A stretch of 64,000 nucleotides of DNA from Sphingomonas endophytica (GCF_014199415.1 NZ_JACIJN010000002.1:434001-498000); one strand, 5' to 3'. Numbered from the stretch's first letter, positions 26,523 through 35,875 are shown. Notes: generated by a model not told the origin, from the sequence alone. Numbers and translations are program-made.

Positions 26523-28691
26523 TCAGAAAGCGAGGCTCATCGTGCCGACTGCGCGGCGCGGATCTCCGATCGCCACGCCATAGGAGTTCACCGCCGAGGC
26601 ATAATAAGTCCGGTCGAAGACGTTTTTGAGGTTGAACTGGAACGTCACCCGCCGCCCGGCGAGGCGCGTGTCGTAGGTGACGAAGGCGTCGGCCACGACA
26701 TAGGCCGCCAGCCAGAAGCTGTTGGCGCTGTCTCCCGGGCGGCGCGCGACATAGCGTCCACCTGCGCCGAGCCGCAGCCGGTCGTCGCCCGCGATCGTGC
26801 CCATGTCGTAGGTGGTGGTGAGCGCCGCGCTGTGCCGCGCGACATTGGCGAGGCGCTTGCCGGCGAGCAGCGGGTCCTCCGTAGTACGCGCGTCGATATA
26901 GGCATAGCTGCCGATCAGGCTCAGCGCGCGCGTCACCTGTCCCGCGATATCGAGTTCGACGCCGCGCGCGCCCGCGCGACCCGCGGTGCGATAGTCGGTC
27001 AGGGCAGTGGCCGGGTTGAACTGCGATACCAGCACGTTGCGCTTGTCGATGTCGTAGAGCGCCAGCGTGCCGGTGAGACGCTCGGGCAGGTCGAGTTTCA
27101 CGCCCAGCTCGAACGAGCGCCCGCGTTCGGGCGCGACCGCGGAGGTGATCGTCGCACCGCCCGCCAGCGGCGCGATCGTCGACGTGGGTTTGAGCGAGCG
27201 GCTGTAATTGCCGTAGAGGGAGACGGTGTCGGTGGCCCGCCAGACCAGCCCCGCCTGCGGGACGAACGCCCAGCCGTTCAGGTCGGTATTGGCGACGAAC
27301 GGTCGCCCGCGCCCGGCGCGCTGGTCGAAGCCGATCAGCCGCCCGCCGGCGACGACGATCCAGCGCGCGCCGAGGTGGATCGCATCCTGCCCGAACAACG
27401 AGTAATTGTAGAGCCGGTCGGTCTGGTCGCTGTCGCTTGGCGAGACGTTGGTCGGCAACGGTTCGCGGCCATAGACCGGCGCGAGATAGCTGAACGGGCT
27501 TCGCACCGCCTGCCGGATCAGGTCGCGGCGATAATAGCGCCGATCTTCGCCCTCCGCGCCGAAGAGGACGTTGTGACGCGTACCCGCCAGATCGAAACCG
27601 CCGTCGACATAGGTCTGGAGATAGGCGTCGGTGCTCAGCGCGCCGATCGTCGCGTCGTTGCTACGCGCCAGCGTGCCGCGCTGGACGTTGACCCCGGTGA
27701 CGCGGAGCTGTCCGGCGTCATAGCGTTCGCTGTTGAAGCTGCCGGCCAGATGCACCGCCCAGCCGCCGCCGAGCCGGTGGTCGAGCGCGAACTGGACGAG
27801 GTGGCTGTCGCCCGCCATGCGGTTGTTGAGGTCGTCGAGCCGGCGGCGGCGCGGCACCGCCAGCGGCTGCATCGTGCGCGGGTCGAGCGCGGTTCCACGG
27901 TCGAACGGATCGTCGAAGCGGCGATATTCGTACCACAGCACCGCCTGCGTCGCGCCGCCGTACCAGCCGAGCGACGGCGCGATCAGCGTGTCGCGGCGCG
28001 TGCCGGAATTGCGCCAATAGTCCTCGTCCTGATGATCGAGCACCAGCCGCACGGCCAGATCGCTTGCGATCGGGCCGGTCAGATCGGCCGTCGCCTCCAG
28101 CCCGCTGCGCGCCGCCGCATAGCTGGAGCCGGTCAGCGCCACCGTCAGCTGCGGATCGAGCAACGGCTTCCTCGAAACGATGTTGATGACCCCGCCTGGG
28201 TCCATGATGCCGTACAGCAGCGAGGCGGGACCTTTGAGCACCTCGACGCTCTGCGCGGCGGCGTTGAACCCGCGGCCCTGCACCAGCGGCATCCCGTTGT
28301 GCATCACCGACCCGTCGCGGTTGCCGCCGAAGCCGCGCTTCATCACCGTGTCCTGCGTGCCGGCCAGCGTATTGCCCTGCGTGATCCCGCTCACGTTGGT
28401 CAGCACGTCGTCGAGGTAGCGCGGACGCTGGTCGCGAAGCACCTGCGCGGCGACGATGTTGACTGTCTGCGGCGTTTCCAGGGGACTGGCCGCGGAGCGC
28501 AGCGTCGAGGCGTCGGCGGCCGGCTTGTAGCGGTCGTCCGCTGCGCGAGGCGCGGGAGAGGCGCGGCCGGTGACGACGACTTCCTGTCCGACCGGCTCGG
28601 TCGACGCCGGCTTTTCGATCCCGCTTGCTGCATGGGCAGCGGAGGCCAGCGCCAGGCCCGCCGCGAGCAGCCCGCCGGTAAAGGTCTTCAT
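26523..28691 (-). CDS. TonB-dependent siderophore-type outer membrane receptor
   Basis: A 722-residue active transporter for a ferric siderophore or similar iron complex. The signal peptide is MKTFTGGLLAAGLALASAAHA. The plug domain follows at about 70-190 with TPQTVNIVAAQVLRDQ, LTNVSGITQGN, VEVLKGPASLLYG and GGVINIVSRKP, the string typical of siderophore receptors (FhuA/FpvA group). The rest is the 22-strand barrel, ending in an aromatic residue (MSLAF). ATG 28691 has AGGGGG seven bases upstream and is preferred over ATG 28697. A possible Fur box lies 37 bases before the start. The actual ligand cannot be told from the sequence. Confidence 0.93.
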   Translation of the reverse strand: MKTFTGGLLAAGLALASAAHAASGIEKPASTEPVGQEVVVTGRASPAPRAADDRYKPAADASTLRSAASPLETPQTVNIVAAQVLRDQRPRYLDDVLTNVSGITQGNTLAGTQDTVMKRGFGGNRDGSVMHNGMPLVQGRGFNAAAQSVEVLKGPASLLYGIMDPGGVINIVSRKPLLDPQLTVALTGSSYAAARSGLEATADLTGPIASDLAVRLVLDHQDEDYWRNSGTRRDTLIAPSLGWYGGATQAVLWYEYRRFDDPFDRGTALDPRTMQPLAVPRRRRLDDLNNRMAGDSHLVQFALDHRLGGGWAVHLAGSFNSERYDAGQLRVTGVNVQRGTLARSNDATIGALSTDAYLQTYVDGGFDLAGTRHNVLFGAEGEDRRYYRRDLIRQAVRSPFSYLAPVYGREPLPTNVSPSDSDQTDRLYNYSLFGQDAIHLGARWIVVAGGRLIGFDQRAGRGRPFVANTDLNGWAFVPQAGLVWRATDTVSLYGNYSRSLKPTSTIAPLAGGATITSAVAPERGRSFELGVKLDLPERLTGTLALYDIDKRNVLVSQFNPATALTDYRTAGRAGARGVELDIAGQVTRALSLIGSYAYIDARTTEDPLLAGKRLANVARHSAALTTTYDMGTIAGDDRLRLGAGGRYVARRPGDSANSFWLAAYVVADAFVTYDTRLAGRRVTFQFNLKNVFDRTYYASAVNSYGVAIGDPRRAVGTMSLAF

Positions 28692-28727
28692 GGTCATTCC
28701 CCCTTTTGCGGCGGGGCATAGGGCGGT

Positions 28728-28746
28728 GCTATGTATTCGCAATAGC
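28728..28746. promoter_or_regulatory. Possible Fur box upstream of the siderophore receptor
   Basis: GCTATGTATTCGCAATAGC has symmetric ends GCTAT/ATAGC and a TTC-centred core. By my count it agrees with a GCAAATGATTCTCATTTGC-like Fur site at 12 of 19 positions. Iron control fits the gene it precedes. Only one such site was seen, so the call is tentative. Confidence 0.35.
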
Positions 28747-28918
28747 CGAGTGCGATGCTGGGCTTCGTTGGGTCAGCTCGTCAGCTGGACGCTGTTGAGC
28801 GACCGTTTCCGCCTGCCACGCAATACGCGCGCTATTCGCGTGATCCCGCGGCATATTTGCGTATGCTTCTCCCACAGGCATCGGTCGGGCATGCCGTCAA
28901 TACAAGAGAGGATCCCCG

Positions 28919-30613
28919 ATGCGCCCCTATCGCCATCTGCTCGCCGCGTTGCTGTTGGCAGGCACGTTGCTCGCCGCGCCGGCCCATGCGCAGGCGTCTG
29001 CCGCCGCGCGCCCGGTGCGGATCACGGTCGACACCACGCAGACCGCCGGCAAGCTGCCGCCGATCTGGCGCTTCTTCGGCGCCGACGAGCCCAATTACGC
29101 GACGATGAAGGACGGCAAAAAGCTGATCGCCGAACTCGGCAAGCTGAAGCGCGGCGACATCTATTTCCGCGCGCACAACCTGCTCAACACCGGCGACGGC
29201 ACCGCCGCGTTCAAATGGGGCAGCACCGACATCTACAACGAGACCCCGGACGGCAAGCCGATCTACAACTGGACCAACGTCGACCGGATCATCGACACCT
29301 ATCGCGCGGCGGGGATCCATCCGTATCTGCAGATCGGCTTCATGCCCGAGGCGCTGTCGTCCGCGCCCGCCGGCACGCCCTATCGGCACGACTGGCGGCC
29401 GGGACTCGACTACAAAAGGATCATGTCCGGCTGGGCCTATCCGCCCAAGGACTATGACAAGTGGCGCGAGCTGATCTTCCAGTGGACCAGGCATAATGTC
29501 GAGCGCTACGGCCGCGCCGAGGTCGAGCGCTGGTATTTCGAGATCTGGAACGAGGCCAACGGCTTTTACTGGAAGGCCAGCCCCGACGAATTCTACAAGA
29601 TGCACGATTATGCGGTCGACGGCACCCGCCGCGCGCTGCCGACCGCACGGGTCGGCGGGCCCGATGCCGCGGGGGCGGGGGGTGCGTTCATGGACGGCTT
29701 CCTCAAGCACGTCACCGCCGGCCGTAACCATGCGACCGGGCAGATCGGGACGCCGACCGATTTTCTCGCCTTTCACGCCAAGGGACAGCCGACCTTCGCC
29801 GACGGCCATGTGCGGATGGGGCTCGCCACGCAACTGAAGGAAGTCGACAAGGGCTTCACCAAGACGCTGTCGATCCCGGCGCTGGCGGACAAGCCGGTGG
29901 TGATCGGCGAGAGCGACCCGGAGGGCTGCGCTGCCTGTCCGGGACCGGAGAACGCCTATCGCAACGGCACGATGTATTCGAGCTACACCGCCGCCAGTTT
30001 CGCGCGGATCTGGGAGCTGGCGGCGCGGCGCAAGGTCAATCTCGACGGCGCGCTGACCTGGGCGTTCGAGTTCGAGGACCAGCCGTGGTTCGCCGGTTAC
30101 CGGCAGCTGTCCTCGAACGGCGTCGATCTGCCGGTGCTCAACGTCTTCCGGATGTTCGCGCGGCTCGGCGCCGAGCGGCTGGCGGCGACGAGCGATGCGC
30201 AGCTGCCGCTTGATACCGTGATGCGCGACGGCGTGCGCGGGGCGGCCGACGTCGGCACGATCGCGACCCGCACCGCCGACGGCAAGGTCGCGGTGCTCGT
30301 CTGGCATTATCATGACGACGACGTGCCGGGCGCGAGCGCGGCGGTGACGCTGGCGCTGCGTGGCGTGAAGGGCGGGGCAGCGGCGCGCGCGACGCTGTGG
30401 CGCGTCGACGGCGACCATGCCAATGCCTTCACCGCCTGGAAGAGGATGGGGTCGCCGATCGCGCCCGACGATGCGCAATATGTGCAGCTCGAACAGGCGT
30501 CGGTGATGCAGCCGCAGCCGCTGGCGCTGACCGGCGCGGCGGGCGGCACCGCCACCGCGACGCTGGAGGTGCCGCGGCAGGGCGTCGCGCTGGTCGTAAT
30601 CGATGCGGAGTAG
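28919..30613 (+). CDS. Exported GH39-family beta-xylosidase
   Basis: Releases xylose from the ends of xylo-oligosaccharides. The 564 residues start with signal peptide MRPYRHLLAALLLAGTLLAAPAHAQ. GH39 marks are the acid/base Glu212 in YFEIWNEANGFYW and the nucleophile Glu331 in PVVIGESDPEGC; between them lies the barrel with DFLAFHAKG. The C-terminal part is a beta-sandwich that ends in ATLEVPRQGVALVVI. GAGG lies eight bases before ATG 28919. The GH10 xylanase gene follows 111 bases later on the same strand, so the two enzymes would cut the xylan chain and the fragments in turn. Confidence 0.9.
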   Translation: MRPYRHLLAALLLAGTLLAAPAHAQASAAARPVRITVDTTQTAGKLPPIWRFFGADEPNYATMKDGKKLIAELGKLKRGDIYFRAHNLLNTGDGTAAFKWGSTDIYNETPDGKPIYNWTNVDRIIDTYRAAGIHPYLQIGFMPEALSSAPAGTPYRHDWRPGLDYKRIMSGWAYPPKDYDKWRELIFQWTRHNVERYGRAEVERWYFEIWNEANGFYWKASPDEFYKMHDYAVDGTRRALPTARVGGPDAAGAGGAFMDGFLKHVTAGRNHATGQIGTPTDFLAFHAKGQPTFADGHVRMGLATQLKEVDKGFTKTLSIPALADKPVVIGESDPEGCAACPGPENAYRNGTMYSSYTAASFARIWELAARRKVNLDGALTWAFEFEDQPWFAGYRQLSSNGVDLPVLNVFRMFARLGAERLAATSDAQLPLDTVMRDGVRGAADVGTIATRTADGKVAVLVWHYHDDDVPGASAAVTLALRGVKGGAAARATLWRVDGDHANAFTAWKRMGSPIAPDDAQYVQLEQASVMQPQPLALTGAAGGTATATLEVPRQGVALVVIDAE

Positions 30614-30724
30614 CGGTCAGGTCGCTGGCCACGCAGGCTCGGCCTGCTGGCGAAACGCGACCAGTTTGCGGCAGGTTGCCGTCGAAGGTCGTTTCCTGGT
30701 GCGGGGTCGGGAACGGAGGCTGAC

Positions 30725-31861
30725 ATGATCGGGACGATGACACGGCGACAGGGGCTGACGGCGATCGCCGCCGCGCCGTTCGCGACGCTGGCGACGGTCG
30801 CGCCGCACGGCGAGGGGCTCGACGCGGTGGCGCGACGCAGCGGATTGCGCTTCGGGTCGGCCTTGTCGGCGCGGACGAACGGCGCGTCGGCGGATAATCC
30901 TGCCTATGCCGCGCCGCTGCGCGCCGAATGCGGGCTGCTCGTTGCCGAAAATGAGATGAAATGGCAGCATCTTCGCCCGGCGCCGGGAGCGTTCGACTTT
31001 GCGGCATTCGACCGGATCATGGCATGGGCGGGGCAGCACCGCATGGCGGTGCGTGGTCACAATCTGCTCTGGCAACGCCGCAAATGGATGCCGGCGTGGC
31101 TGGAAAAGTACGATTTCGGCGCGCGTCCGGCACGGTCCGCGAGCGAGATTCTCATCGACCATATCACGACGGTGACACGACGCTATGGCGAACGGATCGC
31201 CAGTTACGACGTGGTCAACGAAGCGGTGACGCCGGAGACGGGCGCGCTCGAGGAAACCGCGCTGAGCCGCGCGCTGGGGGGCACGGAAGCGACGCTCGAC
31301 CTCGCCTTCCGCACTGCGCACGCCGAGGCGCCGCACGCCGAGCTGGTCTATAACGATTATATGAGCTGGGAGCCCGGCAACGCCGCGCACCGCGCCGGGG
31401 TGCTGCGCTTGCTGAAGGGATTTCGGCGGCGCGGCGTGCCGGTCCATGCGCTGGGCGTCCAGTCGCATCTCGTGACCGCCGGACCCGATACGGGCGGCAG
31501 TGCGCGCGCCTATGAGCGCGACTGGCGACACTTTCTCGATGCGGTGACCGGCATGGGATACCGCCTGCTCATCACCGAGCTGGACGTCCGCGACAACGGC
31601 CTGCCGGTGGACCCCGCCGCGCGTGACCGCGGGGTCGCGGATTATGCGCGACGCTACCTGGACGTCATGTTCGACTATCCGCAGCTGCGCGACGTAATCG
31701 CCTGGGGCATGTGCGATCGCTTCAGCTGGATCGGCCCGTTCGAGCCGCGCCCCGACAAGGCGGCGCGCCGCCCTTGTCCCTATGATGCCGATTACCGTGC
31801 CAAGCCGCTGCGCACCGCGATCGCGCAGGCGCTGGCGGCGGCGCCGCGTCGACCGGCGTAG
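30725..31861 (+). CDS. GH10 endo-1,4-beta-xylanase, Tat-type export signal
   Basis: Cuts the xylan backbone internally. The 378 residues begin MIGTMTRRQGLTAIAAAPFATLA, with twin arginines before a hydrophobic run. GH10 marks are ENEMKWQHLRP, GHNLLW, the acid/base Glu166 in YDVVNEAV and the nucleophile Glu285 in LLITELDVRD. The substrate-site Trp block WGMCDRFSWI is also present. GGAGG lies six bases before ATG 30725. There is no carbohydrate-binding module. It is probably in one transcript with the GH39 xylosidase, and it ends 30 bases from the convergent phospholipase gene. Confidence 0.95.
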   Translation: MIGTMTRRQGLTAIAAAPFATLATVAPHGEGLDAVARRSGLRFGSALSARTNGASADNPAYAAPLRAECGLLVAENEMKWQHLRPAPGAFDFAAFDRIMAWAGQHRMAVRGHNLLWQRRKWMPAWLEKYDFGARPARSASEILIDHITTVTRRYGERIASYDVVNEAVTPETGALEETALSRALGGTEATLDLAFRTAHAEAPHAELVYNDYMSWEPGNAAHRAGVLRLLKGFRRRGVPVHALGVQSHLVTAGPDTGGSARAYERDWRHFLDAVTGMGYRLLITELDVRDNGLPVDPAARDRGVADYARRYLDVMFDYPQLRDVIAWGMCDRFSWIGPFEPRPDKAARRPCPYDADYRAKPLRTAIAQALAAAPRRPA

Positions 31862-31891
31862 GGAAGCGCGGCGCGCCGCGGCTCCGGCGCG

Positions 31892-33967
31892 TCACGCCAC
31901 CCCCGCGATCCGCAACGGGCCGGCGCCGCCGGCGGCCGGATCGGACCATGACGGCTTGCCGTCTTCCAGATGGCCGGCGATCCGCCATGTCTGACCGGAT
32001 CCTGCGAACTGGCGATCGTACCAGCCGTGGCTCGCGGAGAGGTCCAGCGCGATCTGGCGCGTCTCGCCGGGCGCGAGGTCGAGCATGGCGGCGGCTGCGC
32101 CGTAGGCGCAGTCGGTCATGGCGATCGATCGCCGCACCGCGGAGAGGTTCGTGATCGTGAGGACGCCCGGCGCCGCGATGCCGGCCGAGAAGATGTCCGC
32201 CCGGCCGCGCAGCCGCCGGTGGAACCCGTTCGGCCCGAGGATGAAAAGGTCCAGCGCTTCGCGGGGCTGGGGCAGGGGATGGGTGAGGTCGCGTCCGGCG
32301 CCGACCGTGTAGCGGGCCGGGACGTCGTCGCGGCGCGTGACGTCGTAGACGTGAAACACGGCGGCGCGCGCCGTCGAGTGGTTGACGAGCGACAGGCCGC
32401 CCGCACCCCCGACATGATGCACTTGCGCGTCGAGCGCATAAGGCGTCGCGCGGCGTCGCCGCCGGCCCGTTTCCTGCACCGGCGCGGCGGGTTGCGCGGG
32501 CACCGGTGGGCGGACTTCCTTCAACTGCGCCGCCTGGCCAGACAGGGCGGCGGTGGCCGGGAGCGGCGGGAGAAAATCGATCTTTTCGGTCGTGGTGAAA
32601 TCGAAGCAGGACGTGAGATCGCCGCACACCGCGCGCCGCCACGCGCTGATGTTCGGTTCGTGGACGCCGAACCGCGCTTCGAGAAAGCGCAGGATGCTGG
32701 TGTGGTCGAAAACCTCCGATGCGACATGCCCGCCGCGGCTCCATGGCGAGACGACGTAGAGCGGCACGCGCGGGCCGAGGCCATAGGGCCGATCCAGATA
32801 GGCGGCGTCGGCGGGATCCTGCGACCGGCGGTGATATTCGTCGTCGGCGGCGATGGTGGTCGCGCCGATCGTGCGTCCGGCGCTGCGGGCCGGCGGCGCG
32901 GGCGGCGGGACGTGATCGAACAGGCCGTCATTCTCGTCGAAGTTGATGAGCAGCACGGTGCGTGCCCAGACGGCCGGATCGGCGGTGAGCGCGTCGAGCA
33001 CCTGCGCGATATAGTCCGCGCCCTGCAGCGGGGTCGAGGCGCTGGGATGTTCCGACTGCGCGGCGGGCGCGACGATCCACGATACGTCGGGCAGGCGTCG
33101 CCCCAGCACGTCCTGCCGCAGCCCGTCGAGCGCGCGCGTGGTCATCGTCCGCTGCTTCAGCAATGCGCCGGCCGCGCCCTGCACGGTGCGGTAGCGGTGG
33201 AAACCGACCAGCGGATTGTCGGTGAAATTGTCCGCCATGTCCTGATAGATCTGGAAATCGATCCCCGCCGCCATCAACCGCTCGGGATAGGTGGTCCACA
33301 GATAGCCGCCGTGGTGCCGCGGATCGGCGTCCGCCGTGTCATAGCCGTTGTCGATCGCCGGGCCGTTGCCCTTGCCGAGCGGATCGTGCGTCCCGGTCCA
33401 GATGTAGAGCCGGTTGGGATTGGTGCAGAGATGCATCGCGCTGTGATAGGCGTCGCACAGCGTGAACGCCTCGGCGAGCGCATATTGGAACGGCAGATCG
33501 GCGCGCGTGAAATGCGCCATCGCATGGTTCTGCTTGTGGCGCGGCCACGCGCCCATCCGTCCGTTGTCCCACGCGGCCTGGCTGTCGGTAAAGCCGTGCG
33601 GCGTGCCGAGCGGGCGATAGAGGCCGAAGTCGCGCGCGGTGTCGAGCCGGAACGGCGCGATCAACGCCGGCTGAGCGCCGGGATGCTCGTTCGGCTGGAG
33701 AAGCACGGTGCGGTCGGGCGCCTCCGGCAGGGGAGGAGCGGGGATCGCGAAGCGATCACCATAGCCCCTCACGCCGCGCATCGTGCCGAAATAGTGATCG
33801 AACGAGCGGTTTTCCTGCGTCAGGATCACGACATGCGCGACGTCCTGCAGCGTTCCGGTCCGACGATCGGCCGGCACCGCCAGCGCGCGTGCGATCGCCG
33901 GCGTAAACGCCGCCGCCGCGCCTGCCGATGCCATCATCGCCCGGATGAAGCTGCGCCGGTCCTGCAT
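31892..33967 (-). CDS. Phosphocholine-specific phospholipase C, Tat-exported
   Basis: Hydrolyses phosphatidylcholine or sphingomyelin to release phosphocholine. The 691 residues start with the twin-arginine signal DRRSFIRAMMASAGAAAAF. The phosphoesterase domain shows TQENRSFDHYFGTMRGVRG, with Glu and Asn for the metal site, KQNHAMAHF, LINFDENDGLFDHV and a late Asp-His in EVFDHTSILRF. Two C-terminal beta domains (about 490-690) match the paired repeat of the PlcH/PlcN family. It stands alone between the xylan genes and a small unknown gene. The 194-base gap behind its start shows nothing else. Confidence 0.93.
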   Translation of the reverse strand: MQDRRSFIRAMMASAGAAAAFTPAIARALAVPADRRTGTLQDVAHVVILTQENRSFDHYFGTMRGVRGYGDRFAIPAPPLPEAPDRTVLLQPNEHPGAQPALIAPFRLDTARDFGLYRPLGTPHGFTDSQAAWDNGRMGAWPRHKQNHAMAHFTRADLPFQYALAEAFTLCDAYHSAMHLCTNPNRLYIWTGTHDPLGKGNGPAIDNGYDTADADPRHHGGYLWTTYPERLMAAGIDFQIYQDMADNFTDNPLVGFHRYRTVQGAAGALLKQRTMTTRALDGLRQDVLGRRLPDVSWIVAPAAQSEHPSASTPLQGADYIAQVLDALTADPAVWARTVLLINFDENDGLFDHVPPPAPPARSAGRTIGATTIAADDEYHRRSQDPADAAYLDRPYGLGPRVPLYVVSPWSRGGHVASEVFDHTSILRFLEARFGVHEPNISAWRRAVCGDLTSCFDFTTTEKIDFLPPLPATAALSGQAAQLKEVRPPVPAQPAAPVQETGRRRRRATPYALDAQVHHVGGAGGLSLVNHSTARAAVFHVYDVTRRDDVPARYTVGAGRDLTHPLPQPREALDLFILGPNGFHRRLRGRADIFSAGIAAPGVLTITNLSAVRRSIAMTDCAYGAAAAMLDLAPGETRQIALDLSASHGWYDRQFAGSGQTWRIAGHLEDGKPSWSDPAAGGAGPLRIAGVA

Positions 33968-34161
33968 TCGTCATCTCCACGTCGTGCCGCGCGGGTCTGC
34001 TCGCTCCGGGTGTCGATATGATGACGTGGACGCGGGGTCTTCAAGGCCCAGCACGGAAGCGGCCAGCGACGCGCGGACCGCTGGCAGCGTCCATCGGCTT
34101 GGCGCCGGTTGTGAAGTGGTGAGGGTCGGGGCGTGGCAGATCGCGGCCCTGTCGCCGCGGC

Positions 34162-34521
34162 TCACTGATGGCGGAGGGTCTTGTCGAAGCCGTCGTTCGC
34201 CTTGGTCATCTTGGCCAGCTTCCGCAGATAGGTGCGGACATGGCGTTCGAACCGAAGATCGTCATGGATGCCGGTCACGGGATAATCATCCTGCCCGATC
34301 AGCTCCTTGAGCCGGGCGGCCAGCGTCGCTTGTTCGTCGGTCCAGTCGGCGCCCGTCGCCGCGCGGCACGCCCATTCCTCGGCGGCGGCCTTGTCGTAAT
34401 CGTCCCGCGCCTCATAGCCGCCGCGATCCGCCGCCGCCTGGTCCAGCCGCGCCGCCGCGATGCGCCGCTCCAGCCATTTGCGGACCTGCGGCGCGTCCCA
34501 CGGCTTCGGCGAGTCGGTCAT
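34162..34521 (-). CDS. Small charged protein, function unknown
   Basis: A 119-residue soluble protein, rich in Asp, Glu, Lys and Arg, starting MTDSPKPWDAPQVRKWLERRI. It is likely all helical: repeated blocks such as AARLDQAAADRGGYEARDDYDKAA and a last block FERHVRTYLRKLAKMTKANDG. No cysteine pair, signal or membrane part. I do not recognise it. It diverges from the small HNH gene across 112 bases, so the two share a control region. GGGAAAG lies before ATG 34521. Confidence 0.6.
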   Translation of the reverse strand: MTDSPKPWDAPQVRKWLERRIAAARLDQAAADRGGYEARDDYDKAAAEEWACRAATGADWTDEQATLAARLKELIGQDDYPVTGIHDDLRFERHVRTYLRKLAKMTKANDGFDKTLRHQ

Positions 34522-34633
34522 CGTTCTTTCCCGGTCGGTCCGCGACGATGGGACCGTTGTTCGCAGCTTTCCATAGGAGGCAGCGGATCGTTCGGCTACA
34601 GGCGCGGAACAATCAAGACAGTCAGATCGAGCC

Positions 34634-34969
34634 ATGGCCAGACGTTCGAAACACGATCCCTACGATCACCTTCCGCCGGAAGACGAGGCGCCGCCCGCGC
34701 CGGTGCCATGCTGGCTGTGCGGGCGGCCGACCGGCAAGACGATCGTCTGGCACCATCCCGTCCCCAAGAGCCGTGGCGGGCGTGACGTCGTGCCGATGCA
34801 CTCGATCTGCCAGCAGACGCTGACCGCCAATTTCACCAATTCCGAATTGCAGCGGCACGGCCTGGAGGTGGACGGTCTGCTCGCGAACCCGAACGTGCGC
34901 AAGTTCGTGGACTGGGTGGCGAAGAAGGATCCCGATTTCACCGCGACGGTCACCAGGAAGCAGCGCTGA
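34634..34969 (+). CDS. Small HNH-endonuclease-like protein
   Basis: A 111-residue protein with the layout of an HNH nuclease held together by zinc: CWLCG (Cys26, Cys29), then WHHPVPKSRGG (His40-His41) and MHSICQQ (His56, Cys59). The HH..KSRGG..H..C order fits HNH proteins well, with the His-His start and the final His as catalytic and metal residues. The C-terminal half, HGLEVDGLLANPNVRKFVDW, is a helical tail. Small chromosomal HNH proteins of this kind have no proven role; DNA nicking or repair is a guess. It diverges from the unknown gene at 34162. Confidence 0.8.
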   Translation: MARRSKHDPYDHLPPEDEAPPAPVPCWLCGRPTGKTIVWHHPVPKSRGGRDVVPMHSICQQTLTANFTNSELQRHGLEVDGLLANPNVRKFVDWVAKKDPDFTATVTRKQR

Positions 34970-35094
34970 TCGCAGCCGACGGCGCGCGCGGCGGGTGTGC
35001 GCGTCGGCGGATCCGTACCGCCGCGATGATCCGGAACGTCGCGCCGCGCTGGTCGCTGTAGCGGCACGGGCGCTCACGTCCGGGGAGACCTTCA

Positions 35095-35343
35095 ATGTCA
35101 GCGAACGGAACGGCGACCCTCTACCGCATGGTGTTGCCCGAACATACCTGCCCGTTCGGCGTCCGCGCCAAGCAGATGCTGGAGCAAGCGGGGTTCGCGG
35201 TCGACGACCGCATCCTGCAATCTCGCGACGAGGTCGACGCCTTTAAGGCGGAGCATGGCGTCGCCACCACCCCGCAGATCTTCATCGACGGCGAGCGGAT
35301 CGGCGGCAGCGACGAGCTCGAACGCTATCTCGAACAGGCCTGA
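35095..35343 (+). CDS. Glutaredoxin-like protein with a CPFG site
   Basis: An 82-residue thioredoxin-fold protein. The redox motif reads CPFG (Cys19), so the second cysteine of the usual CPYC is replaced by Gly and the protein should act as a monothiol type. The cis-proline loop is TTPQIF, and the glutathione-binding GGSDELERYL follows. It is cytoplasmic. The stop is four bases before the TspO start, so the genes form an operon. The pairing fits oxidative-stress use, but that is inference. Confidence 0.88.
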   Translation: MSANGTATLYRMVLPEHTCPFGVRAKQMLEQAGFAVDDRILQSRDEVDAFKAEHGVATTPQIFIDGERIGGSDELERYLEQA

Positions 35344-35347
35344 TCGC

Positions 35348-35875
35348 ATGGCGCATCAGGATAACGGTACGCCGCGCCTTGCGGCGCTCGCGTTCGTCGG
35401 GGCGGTGCTCGGGGCGAGTGCGCTCGTCGGGCGGCGCAATGCGCCCGACCGGTCGCACCCCGGCATCCGCCGCTGGTACGCGCGGCTGGACAAGCCCGGC
35501 TACACGCCGCCCGACGCGGCGTTCGGCGCGGTCTGGTCGGTGCTGGAAACCGGCCTCGCGGTCGGTGGATATCGTTTGTTGCGCCGACCGGCCGGGGACG
35601 CGCGCAACGTCGCTGTCGGGCTGTGGCTGGCCAACAGCGCCATGGTGGGCGGTTGGACGCAGCTTTTCTTCCGCGAGCGGCGGCTCGGCGCCAGCGCGGC
35701 GACCTCGGCGGCGATGGTCGCGTCGGGGGCGGCCCTTGTCTGGACGGCCGCAAAGGTGGACCGGCCAGCCGCGGTCTTGGCGGCTCCGTTCGTCGGCTGG
35801 CTCGGCTTCGCCACGTTGCTCGCCGGGCGCATCTGGCGCGACAATGCGGCGTCCGGACCAGCGCCGGATCAATAG
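35348..35875 (+). CDS. tspO: TspO/MBR-family membrane protein
   Basis: A 175-residue inner or outer membrane protein with five predicted hydrophobic helices. Family marks are WYARLDKPGYTPPDAAFGAVWSVLE and NSAMVGGWTQLFFRERRLGAS, and the last helix GWLGFATLLAGRIWRDN. TspO proteins bind porphyrins or other hydrophobic ligands and act in stress or tetrapyrrole control. The start is placed at ATG 35348, four bases behind glutaredoxin. The usual WxxLYxxM stretch reads WSVLETGLA here, a mild departure. Confidence 0.88.
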   Translation: MAHQDNGTPRLAALAFVGAVLGASALVGRRNAPDRSHPGIRRWYARLDKPGYTPPDAAFGAVWSVLETGLAVGGYRLLRRPAGDARNVAVGLWLANSAMVGGWTQLFFRERRLGASAATSAAMVASGAALVWTAAKVDRPAAVLAAPFVGWLGFATLLAGRIWRDNAASGPAPDQ

